Shown piece after piece: positions 45,040 to 56,173 of a DNA stretch of 64,000 nt; position 1 is the stretch's first letter, and each line of letters opens with the position of its first letter. The DNA is taken from the NCBI GenBank assembly GCA_029891345.1, contig CM057003.1, forward strand, positions 5,932,709 through 5,996,708, read 5' to 3'. The position numbers were made by a program, and so were the translations under genes. The notes under the pieces were generated by a model that saw only the letters and a program-made list of their open reading frames with translations, did no database searches and was not told the DNA's origin. Source of the stretch: Dryococelus australis (Eukaryota > Arthropoda > Insecta > Phasmatodea > Phasmatidae).

Positions 45040-46255
45040 AATTGGAGTATTTTTATTTAAGATGATTTATTTTGCTTCTTTTTATACAATTTTATCAACT
45101 TCATGGTTGGATTCTAAATCTTTGTGGCCTCTATATGCAATATCATGAAATTATAAGCTTCGTGTAATATATTTATTCCCGCATCTCCTCTGTCTAATCT
45201 TTCATTTAATTTTGTAAATGGTCCACAATAATTATATAACCTGGCAAATGCACTTCAGGCAAATTTAAACTGTTTGAAGCCCAATTTATTACACCTTTTC
45301 CATGGTGTTCAGATTACGAAATGTTTGTGGAATTACATTTAAAACTAGTATTAGGTATGGAATTCCTCTCGGATTATTATCAACAAAATCAGAAAATTTA
45401 TTATTTGACATATTCATTATACTTACTTTTTCATTGTAGTAATTGTAATCCCCAACATTTTCTTCACCATGAATAATTAACAATATATCTATTAACTTTC
45501 TAACATCGTCCATCCAAATATGTTCTTTTGGCAAATTATTGTAATTTTTTATTCCTTCACCAGATTTAGGAGAATTTTTTATATATTCGTGATAAATTGG
45601 TTTAATTATTTCATTATACTTGCAGCCAATACTCAAAGTTATGCTCGTAGTTGGATCGTAATTTTAATATGCTGCATTTGTTAATAAAACAATTTCTGCA
45701 TAATTTTTATAGTCCTCATTAGTGAATTTATTGTCATCTGTGGATTTATCTACAAGATCGTCTTTTTTACTTTTTGTTAAATTAGTAAGGCATATTGTTA
45801 ATTCATATTTTTTTTATCTTTGAGAAATAGAAAATCGCCGTTTTTTTACTTTTGTATCTCCAATTTTAAAACCTTGCCCATCTCCTCGTAAACCAAATTT
45901 GTCATTAATAACATTAATATTTTTAGAAATATATTTCCCTAATTTTATAGTAGAAATGTCTGCTATAGGTGGCAAATTCTTTAATGGAGTAACACCCATA
46001 GGTGATCATGGGAATAATTCTCTTTCAAAAGATGTTTCTTCTGGTGGTGGTGGATAATCTAAATTTTTTGCAGCAACAGGTACTAGTGCTGTTATTAAAT
46101 TTTTGTTTTCTTCGCTTACTTGTTCTACTTTTTTTTGCCAATGTTTTGTAATTCACAAATTAATGGTAGATATATTTTCTTGGTATTTTTTCATATTATA
46201 ACCTTGTGGTTCTTTTTATAATTTCTATACTTCTCGATGAGCAATTTCGCTTATA
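45040..46255 (-). pseudogene. Minor-capsid region with phospholipase A2-type motif
   Basis: The upstream part (about 46250-45300) has a coiled start, PVAAKNLDYPPPPEETSFE, KIGDTKVK and IWMDDVRKLIDILLIIHG. The downstream part (about 45290-45080) reads LPGYNYCGPFTKLNERLDRG and then HDIAYRGHKDLE. A YxGP loop followed by HDxxY is the signature of parvovirus VP1-type phospholipase A2, also known in adintovirus and Polinton capsid proteins, where it is thought to breach endosomal membranes. Part of the fossil. Confidence 0.7.
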
Positions 46256-46289
46256 AATGAGTTCTAAAAGCTTGTCAACTTATCAAAGG

Positions 46290-47560
46290 AGGGGGAATTT
46301 GAATATTTACAATAATAGAATCTATTTTGATATTCCCATAAGAGATGGCTTTTCTTTTCCAAACTAAGCTTATGTTTTGGAAGAATATCGACTACTAAAA
46401 AGAGATAAAGTTGGAGATGAGGCAAAATTCTAAAAATTAGATAATATTGATGTATGTTCTAATTTTTTCTCCATTTCAGTTTCCTAGAGTAGAAATTTTA
46501 AAATACAGACATATTATTGAAGCTGTTGATAATCAACGAATTACTTCGACAATGATGCATATTTTGCAAAGATCGCCAGGTGAACAAAATTATTTAGATT
46601 CTACTGGTGTTGATAACAAATTTCGAGTAAAACCTGTTCTTAGTGATAAAATAAATGAAATAATGTATACATGAAGATATTTGGTTGACTTTATTCGTGA
46701 TAATAATGAAATTTACTGGAAAGGTGGTTATAAAATCACATTTTTTTAGAAAGTCATCTGATAACAATTGTTTATTTCTTTATGAAACTAAGAAAGCAGA
46801 TGGTTCAATTGATAAAACTTATGCTGATCTAGGTAAAATTATTATTGAAAAATTAGAAATTTTGTGGCCAATTGTTGAATACGATTCTAACACATCAACT
46901 GCAATTAAAGAAAAAAATATATAAAAATCCTAAAATTCATATTGGTTTTAAGTATTGGCAATTTTTGTAAAAAGACGTTTCTGCTGGGACAACTGTTTTT
47001 AACTTTGCTATAAAATATCAGTTTAATAATCTGCAATATGACATTCCTGATTTTGCAGCTTTGGGTTTCCAAACTAATAGAAAAATTTGCGCCGAGAAAA
47101 ATTTGCGCCGAACAATATGTGCATGTTTCATTGTTTGATCTTTGTAATGTGAGAAATATTTTTGTTAAAAATGGAAGAAATGAAATTTTTCCAAGAGAAA
47201 ATTGGAATCTAGATATTGAAAACGATCTTTCTCTTAAAATGTTTCTGGCTTTTAATGATTTTAGAAATTCAAGAACAAAATTAGATACTATATATAGAAA
47301 TAATGAACTTTATTATAAGCCATGTACAAACTATCATGTCGATATCAATTATTACTCATTTTGGGGACGAAGACCATTATTGTATGTTATTGACTGCCTA
47401 TATAGGAAAACATCAGTCGTTAAAGAGAAAACAAATATAAAATTAGTGTATATTTTAATAAAGCTTTTGAGGCTGATACAATTTGTAATTATGTTTTAAT
47501 TAGCCAACGAAATTGAAAGAAAATATTACTGAAGATATATACATTTTTAATTTTATTAAA
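46290..47560 (+). pseudogene. Major capsid protein region (double jelly-roll type)
   Basis: The plus strand reads NIYNNRIYFDIPIRDGFSF-type text near 46305 and KIIIEKLEILWPIVEYDSN near 46840. Later come KIHIGFKYWQF near 46932 and NLQYDIPDFAALGFQTNR near 47030. LFDLCNVRNIFVKNGRN is near 47130 and NWNLDIENDLSLKMFLAFND near 47200. The phrase IGFQTxR followed by an N-R-terminated strand and a W/YxNMNxDF-like loop is usual in Polinton major capsid proteins. It forms the icosahedral shell. Divergent, so the fold is inferred. Part of the fossil. Confidence 0.72.
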
Positions 47561-48117
47561 TGGAGAACGTAAACGATTTTACAGACACAAGAAATTGTTT
47601 CGATAATTTAATACAGTATTTTAGACCCATAGTTAAGTGGTTGCATTAAAAATTTTTACGAATTTTTAGAAATATATATGAATTATTTGATCAACTTAAA
47701 AAAAATCATTCTAAATAAAATTTGTTCATATTATCACACTTTTATAAACGATATATAATTTTTTTAAATATTATATATAGATCAAATTATAGATCTTTTA
47801 GAACTTTGGAATAATGGATATCAAATTATAAAAACAGGAACCTTTATTGATAAAAAAATTGGACCTTGTTCATTTCAAAATTAAAAAAAAATCGATCAAA
47901 ATGAATCTAAGATCAGATAATTTTTCTAATTTTGAGGACGAAGTTTATTATTTGGATTGCTGTGATGGTTGGAATTATGGAATCAGTAATGGCTATGCTT
48001 CAGATTTTTCTTTATTTTTAGACTTTAAAAAGTCTTGTTGGTGTTTTACTTTTGTTGAATAAAATCTATAAATTATATAAATTATATTTTTTAATATTTA
48101 CATTTAATTTTTGCTTA
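47561..48117 (+). pseudogene. Unassigned Polinton right-end region
   Basis: Short readings begin MENVNDFTDTRNCFDNLIQY (47561) and include DEVYYLDCCDGWNYGISNGY (near 47940). No family is recognised. Probably a small accessory gene beside the terminal repeat. Part of the fossil. Confidence 0.35.
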
Positions 48118-48457
48118 TCTTGCTTTATTTATATTGCTCGCTTGTAAAATTTCTACTTCTAGAAAACATGAAAATTTTGCTTGAAAATCGAGAAATTCGC
48201 TTGATTTTGGGGTAAAATAGCTTGTCTTTTTAGAGTGACTCAATTCCTGCTCGGGCATGTTTGAAAAAGTGGTGAATTTACTTGATTTTGGGGTAAAAAA
48301 TGCCTGACTTTTGAACTAAAATCTTAGTTTTGAGAAATCCTTTTTAAAAAAAATTTTGAGTTTAAATTTTGCCTCAAAACCCTTGATTTTGGAGCAAAAA
48401 TCCACGATTTTTCAATGGAAAATAGAGTTCCACCAGGATCGGCATTACAAATTTACT
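48118..48457 (-). repeat. Polinton right terminal inverted repeat
   Basis: Reversed, it begins AGTAAATTTGTAATGCCG and follows the left repeat to about 330 bp, including the CCCCAAAATCAAG modules. Confidence 0.92.
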
Positions 48458-48544
48458 GTCCAATCACAACAGTATACGAGAAAAGAACAAGTGTTTGGAG
48501 CCTAACTCGCCTGCGAATGAATTCGCGAAATACACGTGGCTCTA

Positions 48545-49009
48545 CCAATAACCAAAGTAACACTGCAAATGTGCACATAGGATATTGAAGTCTAACCTCC
48601 GCGTAGAAGACAAGTGTCCCAGTGGGTTACTTACGGAACACAAAGACAACCAGCTTCGCAAGGAGATGGGGTTCCCGCCACGCTCTTGCCACGTCTGACT
48701 GGCGCCATCAACCTGCCGACGGCAGTCGTTCAGGAATTCCGTTTGGCGCTAAACGCGGGCGCACGCGAAAGGGTGAGGTTTGATTGGGGCGGTGTCTGCT
48801 GATGGCTTCGGGGGTGATCCTCAATCATCCCACCCTCGAATCGCAGCCACCCCTATCGCTCCTCTCTGCCTATCCGGTTGTTACTACACTACCCGCGCGC
48901 AGTGACGTCACATGGAATAGCAAACGCGGGGAGACAAGCTCGACATGGTGTAATCCTCTTTCCGATAACCCTCCCCCAAGCTCCCTCTAATTACTGATAA
49001 AGTCCATTC
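48545..49009. other. Unassigned, CpG-rich intergenic DNA
   Basis: The host side of the MITE. GC-rich around 48.65-48.95 kb, without a recognisable exon. Confidence 0.4.
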
Positions 49010-49670
49010 ATGGTTACTTCACACTTTTTCTGAGTCCCTGCTAAAGTTCTACTTCCAGGATATACCTCCGCCTCGTGACTAAGTCTAGAAAATTACACCA
49101 AAGGGACAGCGCACCGCATTCATGCGCTATCATGATAATAATATTTTGCATGAGAACTATTTCTTACTAGGCGTTATCAACACTCACGATTTCTCGCGAT
49201 TTTCGTTCATATTTATTATAAATTAAATATATGCTATAGAGAGCTGCAAAATTCGGGTCATTATTTAGCAACAGGATATAATTCACTTCTTTACATCTGT
49301 CTCAGCAGAACTGGCAACTACTTATACAGCGTCATTTGCCTGCGTGACCGCCTTTCTGCAGAATGTTGGCTACATTGACGATTGGCTGAAAGCGTGCTTA
49401 GGTTGCGCTACACGAATTGTCAGCCAACGAGAAAATACAACAGCTTGGAGTTTACTCTGTAACCACAAAATATACAGAGAAAAAAATAAGTACAATTTCA
49501 ATGTAACCAGGCAAAAATAAGGAACTTTTGTGAACACGAGTTTAAAACGCTTGCGGTACACTACGTATGTAGGAAACAACCAAACACGTCATACATTAGA
49601 TGACTTTTCAAAGGTTTGATTCAAAAAGTGCTAAGAAGCAGTGAATAGACCATAACTCTACACCTGTTTG
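49010..49670 (+). repeat. Dispersed repeat, copy 2 of a pair
   Basis: Collinear with 19680-20110 at both sides (CACTTTTTCTGAGTCCCTGC to ATTATAAATTAAATA, then GTTTAAAACGCTTGCGG to CAGTGAATAGACCATA). The extra middle segment starts near 49237. Confidence 0.75.
49237..49535. mobile_element. Possible hAT-type MITE inside the dispersed repeat
   Basis: TAGAGAGCTGCAAAATTCGG with GTCATTATTTAGCAAC resembles the left end of the MITEs at 54856 and 18506. The segment is absent from the sister repeat at 19.9 kb, as expected for an insertion of about 300 bp. The right end is too worn to confirm. Confidence 0.5.
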
Positions 49671-50771
49671 ATATCAACAAGATAAGATGTAACAAGCACT
49701 TGGCGTTCTTTCAGGGACCCCCCCCCCCCCCCTTTTCTACTGTAAAGAGAACGGATTAAAAACTGTTTGAAAACTCGAATATATTTTTTATGCTTTCGCG
49801 TGCCACAAACAAAAATTAATGTAACAAGTTATGTTATTCGTTGCTGCTGGTGCAATAAAGTAAATAAAGTAGAAGTAATTTTACTTTGGTGCTTTTTTTT
49901 TTTTAACCCTTGTTCAGACCACGGGAATTTGTTTTACATTTCAAAGGAGGTCGTGGTAAGTATACTTTTTACCTTAAATATATGTTGTAACCAGTTAATA
50001 TGTATTGTATTATATTTAGTCATAAGCATTAAATTGAAAACAAGTTGAAAATATAAGTAAATTTATGTACTATGAGTATTTACATTCTTTACTTTTTCTA
50101 GCACATATGCCAATATGTTGGTTCGATTGTTTTACTACTTTACCTGCATACCAGCGTATTTAATATTTTGTTGCTGAGAGTTGGTCATGGGGACGTCTGA
50201 GCATGACTGTGTCATATTCGAGATATTATATTATTGAGCCCATCTGGCTGCAATAGAAGTTTGTCCTATCACATCCGAGGTGAATGATAATGGAATTTCT
50301 TTCACTGAACAGGCTTGTGACATAGAAGAAGACGAAGATTATTGTGACTTTTTAAAGAAAGCGGTCGATTTTTCCTACAATAAACAATGTCATTCGATTT
50401 ATTGAAACTGTGTGGATATCTATCTTTCCTACGCTGAACATACAATATATTTGAAATGAAGTTAACTGCTCTTCGTTTACTACCGTAGTCCCCAACATGC
50501 ACCTCACGTATTGTGTGTCAGAAATGTCAGTCACAAGTTCAAACCCGCGTTTTTAAATAAATTGGGTTACTTCATCATATTTTCGATAGAATGTATTATA
50601 ACGTAGTGTAGGCCTACTAACATATGCAAGCACCTCTTTAAGAAAACATATTTTTACATAATGTGAAGTCACGTGGGTTTGATGTGCTAATGGGGAATAA
50701 AACAAACCCTATGCGACTGGTCCACTTGTTTTCGGATATCCCGATACTTAAGAGCTCTAACCAAGGCATGT
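49671..50771. other. Unassigned intergenic DNA
   Basis: A C15 run at 49718-49732. No gene or matched repeat. Confidence 0.5.
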
Positions 50772-50826
50772 TAGGCCTATCTAACAGAGTGCTAGGCCTA
50801 TCTAACAGAGTGCTAGGCCTATCTAA
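50772..50826. repeat. 21-bp tandem repeat, about 2.6 copies
   Basis: TAGGCCTATCTAACAGAGTGC starts at 50772 and 50793, with a partial copy at 50814. Confidence 0.9.
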
Positions 50827-51644
50827 AACTGTTGTTTTCAACTTAATTTAAACACTATCGTTTTTTGTGAAACATCATTGAGCCAACATTATACAACTGT
50901 TGATCTATAAAGGATAGGCTAATTATGTCCAATCGGGCAACCAGGGCACGAGGATACAAGAATAGACATACTGGCATTTGGGGGGCTGAAACGCAGACAT
51001 TGCTTCAACTCCGTGTATCCCTTTAGTGTAAGTCACACAATGAAGCGAAGCCGACAATGGTCTGATTGTTTCATGCACGGATGTTACAGCCGATTATAGA
51101 CGGGAATGTCTGTCTGAGGCATGCAATAGCGAAGTTTATCCACTTGCGTATGCCAGCAAAATGTTCGATATTGCTTCCACAAGAGCACACGAGTGTTCTA
51201 CTATATGCGTATAACAGACGAGATTGCTGCACGAGAACTGAACAAACAGGGAAAATCCTCAGCATGATGTAGCAAATCAGAACAAAAGGGTCTGTTCACA
51301 ACATGCAATGTTAGTAATATCGCTACGCCATTTTTTCCTACTTACATTTATACCGTGATGTCTGAAGCTGGTCTTACAAACACAGTCTTAACACGTGCCG
51401 ACAAATATCCCACTTTCCGTAGGAAATATAGGCTTACGAGATCACTATCCTGTATGTGTGTACGTTTATGTGTTGGTGTGTGTCCACCCCTAAAAACGTT
51501 CCACCAAACTCGTCACACACATGATATACTCAAGGGCATCTGCAATTTTTTATAGTTTTCGAGCACGTCGAATCGAACTTTTTAATATTTAGGGCGCGGT
51601 GTGATATCTCGGCAACAATTCGAACGATTTGAACATTATTTGAT
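50827..51644. other. Unassigned intergenic DNA
   Basis: No gene or matched repeat. Confidence 0.5.
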
Positions 51645-52750
51645 ATGTTGATTGTGAATCATGAAAATATTGAATTCAGACAGGAATTTTGTAAATGGTA
51701 TACCATTTTATACCATGGTATACCATATGGAAAAATAAAGCTTTTAAGTTGTATCTTGAGAAATAAACAACTAATTCGTACCAAATTTGGCACTGTGATA
51801 GCCCATGTAAAAATATTCGATTTAACCCTTTCAGACCCATTTTAATTTACGGTTTTAGGTGTTGCAAACGGAGACGTTTATGCATGCTGTACTTAAGTAA
51901 ACACAACACTTGTTTCGTTGTCACAGCCAATGAAGTGTATGCTATATGTTCGGCTACAGTTATGTGAACCAATAAGACGGTTTGCGAATCATTTACCCAA
52001 GGTAATCATTGAGATTCGCAGTGTGCAGTACAGGCCAAATATCAAGTACACGAGCGTAATATAAACAGTTGTGTACACTGGATCTGAATGGGTTAAATTG
52101 ATAGAACACTTATTTTCTTAAATGGTGATCACATAAATATACTTTGTTAATCGGTAGTATCTACCATACCGTTTGACTAATTTCGAACTAACATATCGTG
52201 TTGAAAGTATCTATTAAACGCAACAAATGTGCCAATAAATTGCCTCTTTTGTCAGCTGTTATGAAAGATTAGTGCTTTAAATAAAGTTTTTATGTCATGT
52301 CCCGGGAAATAATCAACCAATTCCTACCAAATTGACTAAACAAGTACTTCTACGACAGGACATCTAAAGCGATGTTTTATGTGAGTCATACACTTATTTT
52401 CAAGATGGTGGTCATGTGAACATTTTAGTTTAGTTCACTTTCTACGAAGCAATGCAAAAAAAAAAATCAATTTAATTTTGTATGCTGCCAGTAATTTTAA
52501 ACGTGAAATACGTCCACACAGAGATTTTTCTCCGCTACGTTGTAAGTTACCGTCAAAAATATATATTTGTCATACTTCAGCGAAATAATTAACCGACTCA
52601 TGCCAAATTTGGTAGGCAAGTACTTTCAAAATATCAGCCATACAGACGATTCAGGTCTTCGAAACGACGTAATCAATTTGAAAATAACTTTGTATACTGG
52701 CATTATCCATGCAATCATCAAATGTGCTCATACATAAATTATTTTCTCCT
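51645..52750. repeat. Diverged 272-bp tandem repeat, three units
   Basis: The phrase beginning GAAATAA(A/T)CAAC(T/C)AATTC, followed by TACCAAATTTGG-like text, occurs near 51760, 52302 and 52577. A second phrase, ACACTTATTTTC with ATGGTG(A/G)TCA, follows in units one and two. Subtracting the MITE at 51826-52092 leaves a regular spacing of about 272 bp. A near-palindrome of GGTATACCAT modules lies at 51697-51729. Units are old and diverged. Confidence 0.65.
51826..52092 (+). mobile_element. TTAA-type MITE, full copy
   Basis: Perfect TTAA at 51822-51825 and 52093-52096. The ends are CCCTTTCAGACCCA and TGGATCTGAATGGG. The interior matches 22059-22350. 267 bp, non-coding. It splits the first unit of the 272-bp repeat. 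Confidence 0.93.
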
Positions 52751-54372
52751 CCATTTTAGAAGATAGCACTCTGACTGCCATTAGAAACAAACAGGCAGCT
52801 TGTAACATTGCAGATTTTGGGGTATATTTACATTTAGTCATATACATTATTATTATGTTGATTAGATATAGTTAAAGAGTACTTGCTTATGTTGTCACTT
52901 TATTTTGATATATTTCGAAATTGCATTTCAATATATGAGTCAACAGTATAATCTTTGGTTTAGTTATTTACATACAGATTCATTTGTTTTAGCCAGTTTT
53001 CAGTATTAATGTTTGTTATTTTTCATTAATTAAATGTTTATTAAACATAAAACTAGCTTTGTTGTGTCTCGTCATTGCTGATTGGCTGAGAAATATGTCA
53101 TGGTCAGACGACAGCCAATCAGAGGACAGGCAACATAAGTAAGGCTAACAGCAAATAGAAAAAAAGTTTTCTTTAGAATCGATTCTCACCACGTACAGTA
53201 TGGGCGTGTTTTTTATTTATATTATTATTTTTAATGATTTAATATACTGAAACTGCTGCAAGATTTTTGTTTGTAATATGAAGAAATTATAATTTTGTTT
53301 ATGAAGAAATAATTTTATTGTTTGAATGTGAATAATGTTTTATGATGTTATAATAAGATGGTAGAACGGCAATGAATATTTTATTTTTGAGAAGATGAAA
53401 AAATAATTTTATGAATAATTTGTCTAATATACTGAATAAGAAGAAGATTTATTAAAAAAGGATTTGCAAAGCTGAGAATGTCAGCATTTATGATTCAATT
53501 GAAAACGGCGCCCAGCGTGTCAAAAGGGAATGTTTGTGATTTGTACTGAAATGTAACAAACGTTAGTACTGTAAGATTACTAATGTGTAGTACATGTTGT
53601 CTACAGTAAGTGTTAAAAATGGCCTCCACCATCGCCTGTGCAGTGGACACTGCAGCTTGCCTTGCCATAGATGCGTGTGTAGGTATTGTCTAAATGCTAG
53701 GCACTGTACCGTTGCAGCCGAAGATCTGTGCGCGTCTAGCACAAAAATGACGAGCCCTGGGCATTTGCAACAAGATGACTATTTTTTTGTTTGTTTACTA
53801 GGTCATACTACTGATTGGGCCATCGTCAAACGTACGTAGCACCTGCCGGCGAAAAAAAAAATTGTATGCAATAAGAGCTTAATCACCCCGCATATTATTT
53901 CCATCACGAGATGAAGTATTAATGAGTTTGCTATCAAGTTGAAGATCCCGATACTTGTAATTTAATTTCACTTCGTTTTCGAAATTTCGCAAAAATCCAG
54001 TTAAAGGATTAGATATTTCTGGTCTCATGTCTACCTTAATATTCAGTTTAGGTGCAAGCTGCCCTGTGTATTTTCCACTCAGTCTTGTACAATAAATCAC
54101 CTCACGAAGTTTATCGGTTTAATTTCGCACCAGCCTGTATATGGGACGTTGCACAGGAATTGCATGGAACGATATATACTGTACCCGGCAGAACTGAGCA
54201 TCCTGTAGGAGAAATCCGTACGTGGTGGGAGACATTGCTCGTTGCTGGGAACTCTATAACGCACTATCATATACAGCTTCTGCCGTTTACGTCAAACATA
54301 CAAACAATATTTATATCGGTGCCGTCATGGAACACAGATGCCACAGCCGTTTATTCCGCAAACTCCAATCAC
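52751..54372. other. Unassigned AT-rich intergenic DNA
   Basis: Contains the short inverted pair CTGATTGGCTG and CAGCCAATCAG near 53079-53122. A short frame starting MASTIACAVDTAACLAID at 53619 has a good start context but no family. No gene is supported. Confidence 0.4.
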
Positions 54373-54648
54373 TGGAGCCCCGATTATTTCGCGGATCGAC
54401 GTGGCAGCTCGCTAGACTTGACAGTCCTATTCACACTTGAGACGCTATCGTTTGCTTATTGGTTGCTGAGATCACGTGAGGCACTGTTCAACGCTCACTC
54501 AATACTACTGCTTCCTGCTTATTACTGGCTCGCCGTTAAACGGGACGCGCCTAAAGAACTGCGGTCCAATCACACCAGTAATAGAAAAGAACAAGCGTTT
54601 GGAGTCTACTTCGGCACTGAACGTATTCGCGAAATACTCGGGGCTCTA
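54373..54648. mobile_element. hAT-type MITE, CCCCGAGTATTT subfamily
   Basis: The left end TGGAGCCCCGATTATTTCGCG pairs with the reversed right end TAGAGCCCCGAGTATTTCGCG. The 8-bp duplications are CCAATCAC (54365-54372) and CCAATCAA (54649-54656). It is the closest relative of the MITE that holds the Polinton. 276 bp. Confidence 0.88.
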
Positions 54649-54855
54649 CCAATCAAACATGTCAACAAAACAGCGGCACCAGTCATCAATGTGCTGGAAC
54701 GCGTGGCAACTTACTGACCAGCCGGCATCCCTGCCAATAAGGAACCTTTAGCAACAACTCATAATTTGCGACAGGTGTTTTTCCGCGAAAATATTTATGG
54801 CCAAGCTAGACTTCAATATCCTGCGTCCACGACCACAACTTCCTTTGGTTGTTGG

Positions 54856-55151
54856 TAGAGACCTGCAATATTCGCGTTATTATTTGGGGACAAGTTAAAC
54901 TTGAAACACATGTACCTTTGCAATACGTTCGTCATTGGAGCATACTTTATGTGACACGCCCTGGGTGACTCTGCACCAATAAAGGAACACTTCACAACTG
55001 TGTGCCCCAATCACGCGTAGTTCAGCCTTAGAGAGGGAGTGTCTTCACATCTGTGCAGCAGCCAATGGAGAAACGACGCCGGCTCTGGTGCATACAGTAC
55101 TGTGAAGTTCAGCCTGATGCCAAATAATAACGCGAACTTTGCATGTCCCTA
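54856..55151. mobile_element. hAT-type MITE
   Basis: The left end TAGAGACCTGCAATATTCGCG with TTATTATTTGG pairs with the reversed right end TAGGGACATGCAAAGTTCGCG with TTATTATTTGG. Possible 8-bp duplications are GTTGTTGG (54848-54855) and ATTATTGG (55152-55159). 296 bp, non-coding. Confidence 0.87.
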
Positions 55152-55371
55152 ATTATTGGCCGCGTATCTACGTGACAAGAAATGATCCAATTTGACTGGG
55201 CCAATCAGAATAAAGTACTACAATACTGTACGTCCATGATTCGTGGACAGACATTTGAGACACGTGACATTTAAAATCACCCAACCACGAAAGTGCACAT
55301 GAAAAAAAGTGTTTTGGAATACAACTGGTCTTGAAATCTTTTCGTTAAAAGCACCTGCCCCTACTTATCAG

Positions 55372-55684
55372 TAGGGACTTGCAAAATTCCCGTTATTATC
55401 AATCATCATGGTACATTCCACCGTCATATATAAATTCCAGCCAGTTTCACTAGTTTATTAACTTATGCGAGGTAGAGGAAACAGTCTCCTTTTTGAGTTG
55501 GTTGAAAGTGATTGAGCAGTCCTGCGGTCACTTGTATCCCGTTAGTCCAAAGCCGTACAGCATTTTACAAAAAAAAAAAAAAAAAAAAAAGTAATGTAAC
55601 CCAACGACATAAACAATACAAACGCACACGAATTAGAAGTCTTAGTCTGTCTTCAAATGATAACGCGAAATTTGCAGGTGTCTG
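55372..55684. mobile_element. hAT-type MITE
   Basis: The left end TAGGGACTTGCAAAATTCCCG pairs with the reversed right end CAGACACCTGCAAATTTCGCG. The 8-bp duplications are CTTATCAG (55364-55371) and CTAATCAG (55685-55692). It includes an A24 run near 55568. 313 bp, non-coding. Confidence 0.85.
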
Positions 55685-55907
55685 CTAATCAGCCCGTAGG
55701 GAACATATCGTGTCCCCAGAGTCTTCGACAGTGTTCCGAAAGTAACATTTTTGTTACTCCGCACAAGAAAGAGAGAGGGACGTATCTAAATGATATGAGA
55801 TGATATGGTAGAGCACTACTGTTAATGAGGAGGATTACATAGACACGAGAAACATACAATAACATAGAATAGTAATATTAATCACTCAGAGGAACTATAT
55901 GAAACGA

Positions 55908-56159
55908 GTCAGTGAGTGAAGAAATTTGGGTGACTCTTAACAGCGAGGTCTTGAGAGCCGATGATGGTGAAGTGAGGTGAGTATGGAGCAGCGACGGAAT
56001 GAAAAGGCGGGGGGACGGAAGATCTCCGAGAAAACCCCGCTGACCAACGGCATCGTCCGGCACGATTCCCACATGCAGAAATACGGTGACCCGGCCGGAG
56101 ATTGAACCCGGTTCGCCTTGGTGGGAGGCGAGCGGACTAACCACGCGGCTACCGCGGCC
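55908..56159 (-). mobile_element. SINE family B, full length
   Basis: Antisense tail GAAATTTGGGTGACTCTTAAC, antisense B-box GAGATTGAACCCGG and head CCACGCGGCTACCGCGGCC. Near-perfect duplications ACTATATGAAACGA (55894-55907) and ACTATATGAAATGA (56160-56173). The tail next to the duplication is a CACT-type simple repeat. Confidence 0.92.
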
Positions 56160-56173
56160 ACTATATGAAATGA

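Larger units (their letters stand above)
32494..48457. mobile_element. Polinton/Maverick, full-length fossil (15,964 bp)
   Basis: The 6-bp duplication GTCCAA flanks it at 32488-32493 and 48458-48463. The ends are inverted repeats of about 330 bp beginning AGTA, as Polintons do. Inside are polymerase B, packaging ATPase, integrase, adenain-like protease and capsid regions, the diagnostic Polinton set, plus cargo (metalloproteinase-like, BRO-N, fibre-like, phospholipase motif). The element is far more AT-rich than its flanks. The set of parts looks whole, but the frames carry several dozen breaks in all. The two inverted repeats differ at roughly one base in ten by eye, suggesting an old but not ancient insertion, though such repeats can be homogenised. 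Confidence 0.95.
32287..48544. mobile_element. hAT-type MITE split by the Polinton
   Basis: The left end TAGAGCCCCGAGTATTTTGAG (32287) pairs with the reversed right end TAGAGCCACGTGTATTTCGCG (ending 48544). The 8-bp duplications CCAATAGC (32279-32286) and CCAATAAC (48545-48552) are 16.2 kb apart. Removing the Polinton and one copy of GTCCAA leaves about 288 bp, the size of the sister copies at 54373-54648 and 54856-55151. The interior TTATTGGTTGCTG and TTACTGGCTC matches 54373-54648. Confidence 0.88.

Noticed and set aside
53619-53693. Short first exon (MASTIACAVDTAACLAID...)
   Set aside because: Good start context but only 24 codons, a weak possible donor site and no family. Not reported as a gene.
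54052-54717. Longest open frame outside the Polinton (221 codons, plus)
   Set aside because: It runs through a hAT-type MITE (54373-54648) and its flank, shows no domain, and its middle is repeat sequence also found at 32.3 and 48.5 kb. A chance frame.
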